DNA of 19,593 bases from a bacterium F11 (GTDB lineage Bacteria > Elusimicrobiota > Elusimicrobia > F11): contig MSYE01000166.1 in NCBI GenBank assembly GCA_002176905.1, positions 1-19,593 on the forward strand. The letters are read 5' to 3'. The notes under the pieces are model-generated. The model ran no database searches. It was not told the origin of the DNA and saw only the letters and a list, made by a program, of their open reading frames with translations. The first letter of the stretch is position 1; each line of letters starts with the position of its first letter. Made by a program: the position numbers and the translations under genes. This document shows positions 1 through 6,330 of this stretch, piece by piece.

Positions 1-130
1 CATTAGAACCGTAAAGGGAATAGATGATTTTCAATCAATGGCTGAGGATGACGGGCGACGGATACATCGTTGGATAAAAGAGAAGAAACAATTTCCAGAT
101 TTAATGTTGCTTGATGGCGGGAAAGGCAAG
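1..130 (+). repeat. Diverged copy of internal uvrC segment
   Basis: Bases 1-130 align without gaps to 13398-13527, inside the intact uvrC gene. There are 7 mismatches (positions 48, 51, 61, 64, 72, 90, 128), about 95% identity. The copied part encodes the stretch around the second catalytic Asp of the UvrC RNase-H-like domain (LLDGGKG). Identity reaches the window's left edge, so the repeat may continue upstream. It ends sharply after base 130, where glpD-like sequence begins. Five of the seven changes alter the protein (V to D twice, L to W, P to Q, Q to K). No transposase, terminal repeat or target duplication is visible next to it. Confidence 0.93.
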
Positions 131-1030
131 CGCCTGCCACTTAAACACATCGGACGCTGCAGACGAATAGAGGGGAGCAGAAATCGTGAGCACGCGAGAG
201 AAATAAAAAAAAAGAAAAACCAAGAAGAGGTATGGGTTCGCACAAATATTGTTATCAATGCGGGAGGCCCATTTGTTGATGAAATTCGCAAGCGGGTAAA
301 GGGGGGGGGATTTAATTCCCTTATTGACCGTGTGGCGGGAGCTCACTTGGATGTTTATCCGGCAATAACAAAAGGATCTTATTATGTCACAGCCGATGAT
401 GCCCGGTTGGTTTTTGTTCTAACCAGAAATGAAGATGGTCTTGAATATAGTCGAATTGGAACAACCGAGCGGGTGATTCGAATGGGGCAAAGTTCAGATA
501 ATCCCATTGCCTCTGAGAAAGAAATCCAATATCTCAAAAGCCTTGTGAAGGAATTTTTTCCCAGTGTTAATCTTTCGGCCGATACCATTCTTAGAATCGA
601 TTCCGGTATCCGCCCTTTGGCCAAACAAGAATCCAAATCAGCTTTTCAAAAATCAAGAGAACACCAAATTTTGGAAGAAAGTGGTCTGTATCATGTAATG
701 GGAGTTAAGCTAACCGATTTTCGACGTGTGGCAGAAGAATTAATGAGAACCATCCCTTGGCGCAAATACGAATTGAAGCGCCACAATAAACGAAATATCA
801 GTTTGGCCCCTCTTCGTTCAGGATCTTCTTCACTTTTATATGAAGAGGAAACCCCGAAAGACATCCTCTATCGAACAATGGTTATCCATTGGAGTGATTA
901 TTACCAAAGGAGACGTGGATTGCGACCCATTGTGGAGAGAAAGGAAAATCCAGGAAAGCTAAAAAAGCAATTTGAAGAGATGAAACAACTGAAGAACTTC
1001 GACGATAATGAGTTTGAGATAGGTGACTAA
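2..1030 (+). pseudogene. Chimeric uvrC fragment / decayed glpD-like dehydrogenase
   Basis: One frame is open from the left edge to the stop at 1028-1030; the first internal ATG is at 38. It fuses the uvrC copy (1-130) to the C-terminal part of an FAD-dependent glycerol-3-phosphate dehydrogenase of the GlpD/DAO family. Visible GlpD landmarks are INAGGPF (about 250-270), IGTTER (about 456-473; the family has GTTD), SGIRPL (602-619), SRE, and VMGVKLTDFRR (family GGKLTTYR), followed by a DAO C-terminal-like helix region. The N-terminal FAD-binding Rossmann half is absent. Bases 131-228 look frameshifted: RLPL fits the ORF frame, but NTSDAADE and RGAEIVS, which resemble GlpD, are in another frame with stops at 168 and 204. 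About 800 bases downstream stay open. I read it as a broken gene. A real fusion starting upstream, or an assembly chimera, cannot be excluded. Confidence 0.7.
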
Positions 1031-1057
1031 AAACGCCTACAAAATTAAACATGTTTA

Positions 1058-1086
1058 TTGACCATGGTTTAATCACCATGAATCAA
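1058..1086. other. Hairpin after glpD remnant
   Basis: CATGGT (1063-1068) and ACCATG (1075-1080) form a perfect 6-bp stem around loop TTAATC. It extends through a small internal loop to TTGA (1058-1061) with TCAA (1083-1086). No T-run follows, so it is not a clear intrinsic terminator. TTGACC at 1058 resembles a -35 box, but no -10 lies at the right distance. Confidence 0.35.
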
Positions 1087-1107
1087 ATTAATAAGATAAA
1101 ATAAATG

Positions 1108-1121
1108 GTTGTTATAACAAC
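1108..1121. promoter_or_regulatory. Perfect 14-bp palindrome upstream of zapB-like gene
   Basis: GTTGTTATAACAAC is a perfect inverted repeat 33 bp before the zapB-like start. A possible -10 (TAAAAT, 1097-1102) lies just upstream, so a bound dimeric regulator would sit near the transcription start. The placement suits an operator for the zapB-zapA-rarA-fau-dxs cluster. No specific regulator is recognised. Confidence 0.35.
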
Positions 1122-1153
1122 AAATCCTCTCTAGGTGTGGTAATGTTTCCCTT

Positions 1154-1408
1154 ATGAATGGAATGGATCAATTAGCAAAAAAAATACATCAAGCGGCTGC
1201 TGAGCTCCTTAAGCTCAGAAAGGATAAAAGTCAACTGCAATCGGAGTTGGACCTTTTGCGTCAAGAACTCAAGCAGTTTCATTCAACTTTACGGGAAAAT
1301 GAGCATATTAGGCGAGAACAAGATCAATTGAAGTCAAAGTTGGAAAGATTAAACCGTAAACTGGAAAAGTTATTGTCAACAGAGTTGGCATTAACAGATG
1401 TTTTATAG
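1154..1408 (+). CDS. ZapB-like coiled-coil cell-division protein
   Basis: The 84-residue protein is almost entirely a charged heptad-rich coiled coil (about residues 5-77, rich in Leu, Gln, Lys and Glu), with no membrane segment. It lies 7 bp before zapA. ZapB-like coiled coils work with ZapA to bundle and position FtsZ at the division site, so the neighbourhood supports the call; sequence alone says only short coiled coil. Starts at 1154 or 1163 are both in frame. The only good ribosome binding site (AGGTG, 1133-1137) is spaced for an ATG at 1143 in another frame. That ATG opens a four-codon ORF (MFPL) whose TGA overlaps the 1154 ATG, which suggests translational coupling or a sequencing slip. 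Confidence 0.72.
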   Translation: MNGMDQLAKKIHQAAAELLKLRKDKSQLQSELDLLRQELKQFHSTLRENEHIRREQDQLKSKLERLNRKLEKLLSTELALTDVL

Positions 1409-1415
1409 GGGATGA

Positions 1416-1724
1416 ATGATGCCTCATATTGTGAATGATCGGGTTCGTGTTCAAATATTTGGACGAGAATATGAAATGGATCCGGGTGGATTAACTCCGC
1501 TCGAAGTTCAAAGTTTGGCCGGATATGTTGATGAGAAGATGCGGGACATAGCCGATCGTTTTAATGTCGTTGACACTCAGAAAATTGCTGTTTTGGCCGC
1601 TATCAATATTGCTCTCGACTATCTTCAATTAAGAGAAAGAACCAATACAAGTGAAGATGCTATTACCCCAAGAATTGAGAACCTCTGTCAGGTGCTGGAT
1701 CAGGCAATAAACTCAAAAATATAA
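1416..1724 (+). CDS. zapA: Cell division protein ZapA
   Basis: The 102-residue protein matches the ZapA family over its length. An N-terminal beta strand carries VRVQIFGREYEM (about 10-21), followed by the hallmark LAGYVDEKMRDIADRF and KIAVLAAINIALDYLQL (about 34-72), and a short C-terminal coiled coil. ZapA tetramers cross-link FtsZ protofilaments and stabilise the Z-ring in the cytoplasm. Starts at 1416 and 1419 are possible; a G-rich Shine-Dalgarno (AGGGG, 1407-1411) precedes them. The gene ends 2 bp before rarA. In E. coli zapA is followed by 6S RNA and the cyclo-ligase gene ygfA. Here rarA replaces the RNA but the cyclo-ligase still follows. Confidence 0.93.
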   Translation: MMPHIVNDRVRVQIFGREYEMDPGGLTPLEVQSLAGYVDEKMRDIADRFNVVDTQKIAVLAAINIALDYLQLRERTNTSEDAITPRIENLCQVLDQAINSKI

Positions 1725-1726
1725 AT

Positions 1727-3043
1727 ATGGACTTATTTCAAATTATTCAACCGAAAGAAGCAAATGAATCGGCCCCACTGGGTGCACGCATGGCACCTCG
1801 GGACTGGGGGGAATTCGTTGGCCAAGAACATCTGGTCAATTCTGAGAGTCCGTTAAGACGCGCCATTGAAGTGGATCGGTTGGGTTCCAGTATTTTTTTT
1901 GGTCCACCTGGTTCGGGGAAAACAGCTTTGGCTCGAATGGCAGCAAAAAAATCTCACTCCGCGATTGAGTTTATTAACGCGGTAACAGGAGGCGTACCTG
2001 AGATTCGACAGGTGGTACGAAAAGCAATTGAGCGAAAACGGATTGAGCAAAAACGCACCCTTCTCATAATTGATGAGATTCATCATTTCAATCGGTCACA
2101 GCAAGATGCTCTTCTCCCGGATGTTGAGAAAGGAAACCTCACCTTAATTGGATTAACAACAGAAAACCCTTATTTTTATGTCAATGCGGCTCTTATGTCG
2201 CGATCCACGGCTTTTGAATTTAAGATGTTAAACGATGAGAATCTTGATCAGATCCTTGAGATGACATTGAATGACGAAGGAAGGGGATATGGGGAATATC
2301 AAATAACGCTTCTCCAAGAAGCCCGGAAACATTTTTTGCGTTCGGCCAGTGGGGACGCCAGGCGTCTTCTTAATAATTTGGAGTGGGCTGTATTGAGTGC
2401 GTCTCCATCGAAGGATAAACCCATCATCATTGATTTGGCCCTTGCTGAACAAGCTTGTCAAAAAAGATCCATCAAATACGACAAGAAAGGGGATGAGCAT
2501 TACGATATTATTTCGGCCTTCATAAAATCGTTAAGAGGAAGCGACCCGGATGCGGCACTGTATTGGATGGCCAAAATGTTAATGGCAGGGGAGGATCCAC
2601 GATTTATTGCTAGACGGCTGATGATTTTTGCTGCTGAAGATGTGGGCAATGCCGATCCGCGTGCCGTGACCGTGGTTTCTTCTGTGGCTCAGATTATTGA
2701 AATGATTGGCATGCCCGAAGCACGAATACCGTTGTCTCAGGCTGTGACTTTTCTGGCCACAGCACCCAAATCCAATGCCTCTTATTTGGCTATCAATAGA
2801 GCTTACACAGAAGTGGAAAAAGGTCCAATTCGACGGGTCCCTGATCATCTAAAGGATTCCGCTCGTGACGGAAAATCATTGGGCCATGGTCAAAACTACC
2901 TTTATCCCCACAACTTTCCCGATCATCATGTTCGACAACTTTATATGCCAACACCAAAAGTTTTTTATGAGCCCACAACCCAGGGATATGAGGCCATGAT
3001 TCGCGAACGTCTTCAAAAGTGGCGCAATAACAATTCGTTCTGA
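1727..3043 (+). CDS. rarA: Replication-associated recombination protein A (RarA/MgsA)
   Basis: The 438-residue cytoplasmic AAA+ ATPase belongs to the RarA/MgsA/WRNIP1 family, homologous to clamp-loader subunits, which acts at stalled replication forks. Visible are the N-terminal FVGQEHLV box, Walker A GPPGSGKT (59-66), Walker B LLIIDEIHH (D116, E117), sensor-1 region GLTTENP, and an SGDARRLLN sensor-2 segment. The C-terminal tetramerisation domain carries the family signature YLYPHNFPDHHVRQLYMP. Length is typical (about 440). The ATG lies 2 bp after the zapA stop with little Shine-Dalgarno, which suggests coupled translation. The stop shares one base with the next start (TGATG). Confidence 0.97.
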   Translation: MDLFQIIQPKEANESAPLGARMAPRDWGEFVGQEHLVNSESPLRRAIEVDRLGSSIFFGPPGSGKTALARMAAKKSHSAIEFINAVTGGVPEIRQVVRKAIERKRIEQKRTLLIIDEIHHFNRSQQDALLPDVEKGNLTLIGLTTENPYFYVNAALMSRSTAFEFKMLNDENLDQILEMTLNDEGRGYGEYQITLLQEARKHFLRSASGDARRLLNNLEWAVLSASPSKDKPIIIDLALAEQACQKRSIKYDKKGDEHYDIISAFIKSLRGSDPDAALYWMAKMLMAGEDPRFIARRLMIFAAEDVGNADPRAVTVVSSVAQIIEMIGMPEARIPLSQAVTFLATAPKSNASYLAINRAYTEVEKGPIRRVPDHLKDSARDGKSLGHGQNYLYPHNFPDHHVRQLYMPTPKVFYEPTTQGYEAMIRERLQKWRNNNSF

Positions 3044-3654
3044 TGAATCCCTCTCAATTGAGGGAAGCCAAAAATTGGCTCCGCTCCCACCTTGTCGCGC
3101 TTCGAAAAAATCAAAAGATGCCCAATCGTTTGAAAGCCAATTTGTCAATTGCCCGCCAAGTTGTTGGATCAAAGATGTTCAGAGAGGCCAATGTCATCGC
3201 AACTTATCTCCAATTTGGATCCGAGGTTTCAACAAATACCATTATTGAACAAGCCTGGTTGAAAGGGAAAACCGTGGTCATTCCAAATACCCAAAAGGGA
3301 TTTGGACAAACATTTTTTACTTCCTATTGCCCTGGTGATTCTTTAAAAAAAACCTCTTATGGCCCCTTGGAAAAGGTCAAATCTGATGAGAGAATACCCT
3401 CTCGCCGTATTGATTTGAATTTGGTTCCTGGCTTGGCTTTCGATCGGTCGGGATTTCGTTTGGGGTATGGTGGGGGAGTTTACGACAGGCTTATATCCCA
3501 AACCAGAAATGCGGTTCAAATCGGCCTTTTTTTCTCTTTTCAGGAGCTCTTTTCTGTGCCAAGAGCTCGATTTGATCAAAAACTTGACGTTATTTTGACG
3601 GAAAAAGGTCTCATTCAGCCGAAAATTATGAGGCAAAATCGTCCTCGATTCTGA
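3043..3654 (+). CDS. 5-formyltetrahydrofolate cyclo-ligase
   Basis: The 203-residue protein is of the MTHFS/YgfA (Fau) family. It converts 5-formyl-THF to 5,10-methenyl-THF using ATP, returning folate to the one-carbon pool. The diagnostic C-terminal block is LVPGLAFDRSGFRLGYGGGVYDR (about 130-152). The usual phosphate/folate loop is LGYGGGYYDR; here Val replaces the first Tyr, a mild substitution. N-terminal basic residues (KNWLRSH, ARKN-like) and the strand VIATYLQFGSEVST fit the fold. The start overlaps the rarA stop by one base. Position downstream of zapA matches the E. coli zapA-ygfA linkage. dxs follows after 14 bp. Confidence 0.92.
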   Translation: MNPSQLREAKNWLRSHLVALRKNQKMPNRLKANLSIARQVVGSKMFREANVIATYLQFGSEVSTNTIIEQAWLKGKTVVIPNTQKGFGQTFFTSYCPGDSLKKTSYGPLEKVKSDERIPSRRIDLNLVPGLAFDRSGFRLGYGGGVYDRLISQTRNAVQIGLFFSFQELFSVPRARFDQKLDVILTEKGLIQPKIMRQNRPRF

Positions 3655-3668
3655 TAAAATCGGTCCTT

Positions 3669-5555
3669 ATGTCAATACTTGAAATCATCAAACATCCAAA
3701 AGATCTTCGAACCATTCGACCTGAGCTTCTCTCTGAACTCTCAAGAGAAATTAGGGATAAAATCATTGAGGTTACCTCTCAAACGGGAGGTCACCTTGGT
3801 GCTTCACTTGGTTGCACAGAACTCGCGATAGCCCTCCATTATGTTTTTGAATCCCCAAAAGACAAAATGATTTGGGATACGGGACATCAAGCCTATGCCC
3901 ACAAACTTCTCACAGGGCGATTTGATCGATTTCATACCCTCCGACAATATAAAGGGATTAGTGGTTTTCTCAATCGAAGCGAATCTGAACATGATTCATT
4001 CGGAGCAGGGCATGCGTCTACGGCCATTTCCGCTGCCTTGGGATTTGCCGTTGCCAGAGATAAGCTGAATCAAGATCATCGGGTGGTCGCCATTGTGAAT
4101 GATGGATCTCTTTCGGGTGGGATGTCATTTGAAGGACTTCAGAATGCAGGGAATATCGGTTCGGATTTGTTGGTAGTTTTAAATGATAATCAAATGTTTA
4201 TATCACATCGGGTGGGAGCGATCGGAGCCTTTCTTGCAAAATTCTTAACAGGAGGACTCTATCAGAGCCTGGAGCGACGTGTTCAGAAATTTTTAACCCG
4301 AATCCATTTTTGGGGAGCCAAGCTTCTCCGTTTGGCCAAGCGGGTCAAGGTTTTGCTGTTCCCGGGACTTCTTTTTGAAGAAATGGGATTTAGTTATTTG
4401 GGACCGGTCAATGGTCATGATTTGCATAAGATGATAGAGATTTTGGAAGCTGTTAAGAAAATGAAAGGCCCTATTCTTCTGCATGTCGTTACAAAAAAAG
4501 GAAAGGGGTATGATCACGCAGAAAAAGATCCCATTAAATTTCATGGGGTAAGCGAATGGGATCCAGCAACTGGTCAAATGAAAAAATCTTCCGGTGTGGC
4601 TCCCACTTACACGAAAGTATTCGGGCGCGCTTTGTGCAAATTGGCAAAAGACGATCCGAAAATTGTGGGAATTACGGCCGCCATGCCAGAGGGAACCGGG
4701 CTGGATTTGTTTCGAGACAAATTTATTGAAAGGTACTACGATGTGGGATTGGGTGAACAACACGCGGTCACATTCGCCGCTGGGTTGGTGTGCGGTGGGA
4801 TGAAACCGGTTGTGGCCATCTATTCCTCTTTTCTTCAACGCGGGTATGATCAAATTGAGCATGATGTCGCACTCCAAAAATTGCCCGTGGTTTTTTGTCT
4901 GGACCGCGCGGGTATCGTCGGTGATGATGGTGCCACCCATCATGGCGTTTTTGATTTGTCTTATCTTCGCATGATTCCCAATATGACCATAATGGCCCCG
5001 ATGGACGAAAATGAGCTTCAACATATGTTAAAGACAGCAATCAATCATAGTCAAGGCCCTGTGGCCATTCGTTATCCACGTGGGGCCGGAGTCGGAGTTC
5101 CTTTGGATTCAATGTTTCACTTGCTCCCATGGGGTCGAGGAGAAATTGTTCGAGAAGGAACAGGGTTTGCTCTGATGGCAATTGGCAACATGGTTAATCC
5201 CTCTCTCTCAGCAGCTGAAAAATTGGCTGAAAGAGGACTTAATGTGAAAGTAATCAATTCACGGTTTGTTAAACCAATTGACAGACAATGGCTTCTGCAA
5301 AACTTAAAAGACATTCACACCGTTCTTACCGTTGAGGAAAATGCTTTGGTTGGTGGTTTTGGTAGTGGTATCAAAGAATTGCTCGAAGGTGAGGATATTC
5401 GCGTGAGATGCTTAGGAATTCCTGATAAATTTATTGAGCACGGCACTCAGCCCATGTTAAGAAAATCCATCGGTTTGACGGATGAGGGAATTGCCCAAGC
5501 TTTGATGAAAATTCAAAAAATGCCTAATATTCCCTCCTCGGCATTCCCTTCGTAA
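3669..5555 (+). CDS. dxs: 1-deoxy-D-xylulose-5-phosphate synthase
   Basis: The 628-residue cytoplasmic TPP enzyme is the first step of the MEP isoprenoid pathway (pyruvate + glyceraldehyde-3-phosphate to DXP). Domains: N-terminal TPP-binding (about 1-300) with TGGHLGASLG, WDTGHQAYAHKLLTGR and LNDNQMFIS; central transketolase pyrimidine domain (about 310-480) with YYDVGLGEQHAVTFAAGL, whose Glu activates TPP, and DRAGIVGDDGATHHG; and C-terminal transketolase domain (VEENALVGGFGSG). Oddity: the metal-binding GDG motif reads NDG (N144-D145-G146), though the Asp that ligates Mg is kept. Linkage to tlyA is common in bacteria; the xseB and ispA genes often found beside them are absent here. Confidence 0.97.
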   Translation: MSILEIIKHPKDLRTIRPELLSELSREIRDKIIEVTSQTGGHLGASLGCTELAIALHYVFESPKDKMIWDTGHQAYAHKLLTGRFDRFHTLRQYKGISGFLNRSESEHDSFGAGHASTAISAALGFAVARDKLNQDHRVVAIVNDGSLSGGMSFEGLQNAGNIGSDLLVVLNDNQMFISHRVGAIGAFLAKFLTGGLYQSLERRVQKFLTRIHFWGAKLLRLAKRVKVLLFPGLLFEEMGFSYLGPVNGHDLHKMIEILEAVKKMKGPILLHVVTKKGKGYDHAEKDPIKFHGVSEWDPATGQMKKSSGVAPTYTKVFGRALCKLAKDDPKIVGITAAMPEGTGLDLFRDKFIERYYDVGLGEQHAVTFAAGLVCGGMKPVVAIYSSFLQRGYDQIEHDVALQKLPVVFCLDRAGIVGDDGATHHGVFDLSYLRMIPNMTIMAPMDENELQHMLKTAINHSQGPVAIRYPRGAGVGVPLDSMFHLLPWGRGEIVREGTGFALMAIGNMVNPSLSAAEKLAERGLNVKVINSRFVKPIDRQWLLQNLKDIHTVLTVEENALVGGFGSGIKELLEGEDIRVRCLGIPDKFIEHGTQPMLRKSIGLTDEGIAQALMKIQKMPNIPSSAFPS

Positions 5556-5599
5556 CGGTCATTAAAAAACCTCATTTAAAAAACAAACAAAGACTAGAT

Positions 5600-6307
5600 G
5601 TGCTTCTTCTGGAATTGGGACTTGTCTCCACCCGTGCCAAGGCACAGGCCCTTATTATGGCGGGAAAAGTGAAAGTGGACAAAGATCTTGTGCGAAAGAG
5701 TGGGACGCTTGTTTCCAATACGCAAAAGATATCTCTTCTCGAAGGTCCTGCTTTTGTTTCAAGAGGGGGAGAGAAGCTTGAGGGAGCTTTAGCGGATTTT
5801 AACCTTTCTCCTCTTGATCAGGACTGTCTTGACGTTGGCTCTTCAACTGGTGGTTTCACCGATTGTCTTTTGAAAAAGGGGGCCAAAAAAGTTGTCGCAG
5901 TCGATGTGGGAAAAGGACAACTGGATATCTCGTTAAGAACCCATCCGCGGGTTGATGTTAAAGAGAAAACCCACATATTGGTTCTTAACCCTGAGGATTT
6001 GGATCCAAGACCAAGTTTTGTTACCATCGATGTGTCGTTTATTTCCTTGAAAAAGGTCCTTCCTCATATTCGAGAATTGTCAGCGGAAGGAGCCACTTTT
6101 TTGGTGCTGGTGAAACCCCAATTTGAAGTGGGTCCAAAAGTTCTAAAAAAAGGTGTTGTTCGTTCAACATTGATTCAAGAAAAAGTGGTGGAGGAAATTC
6201 GAGAATTTGCAACGTCGAATGGATTTAAGGATAACGGCATGTATCCTTGTCGTTTAAAAGGACCCAAAGGAAATCAGGAATATTTTGTTTGGCTCACAAA
6301 AGAGTGA
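5600..6307 (+). CDS. tlyA: TlyA-family S4-domain RNA methyltransferase
   Basis: It combines an N-terminal S4 RNA-binding domain (LVSTRAKAQALIMAGKVKVD) with an FtsJ/RrmJ-type SAM methyltransferase domain. Motif I is DVGSSTGGFTDCLL, then VDVGKGQLD, FVTIDVSFISL (motif IV region) and LVKPQFEVG (catalytic Lys area). TlyA enzymes 2'-O-methylate rRNA; some members were described as hemolysins. The listed GTG start (5600) cuts off the conserved RLDVLL opening of the S4 domain. The frame is open upstream to a stop at 5525, and the residues preceding the GTG are KNKQRLD, as in intact homologues. No ATG, GTG or TTG exists there, but ATT occurs at 5561, so the true start is probably a rare AUU about 13 codons earlier. 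Confidence 0.92.
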   Translation: MLLLELGLVSTRAKAQALIMAGKVKVDKDLVRKSGTLVSNTQKISLLEGPAFVSRGGEKLEGALADFNLSPLDQDCLDVGSSTGGFTDCLLKKGAKKVVAVDVGKGQLDISLRTHPRVDVKEKTHILVLNPEDLDPRPSFVTIDVSFISLKKVLPHIRELSAEGATFLVLVKPQFEVGPKVLKKGVVRSTLIQEKVVEEIREFATSNGFKDNGMYPCRLKGPKGNQEYFVWLTKE

Positions 6308-6330
6308 AATTGGTTTAAATGGATTAAAAA

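Noticed and set aside
1..130. Template/variable repeat pair of a diversity-generating retroelement
   Set aside because: Substitutions are not adenine-specific in either direction on either strand, and no reverse transcriptase gene is present.
1724..1727. 6S RNA between zapA and the cyclo-ligase gene as in E. coli
   Set aside because: zapA and rarA are only 2 bp apart and rarA abuts the cyclo-ligase; there is no room.
4293..5024. 243-residue minus-strand ORF inside dxs
   Set aside because: Shadow of dxs; the plus strand encodes a full conserved enzyme.
5070..5079. Single DnaA-box-like sequence (TTATCCACG)
   Set aside because: Lies in dxs coding sequence, isolated, with no other boxes or AT-rich unwinding element nearby.
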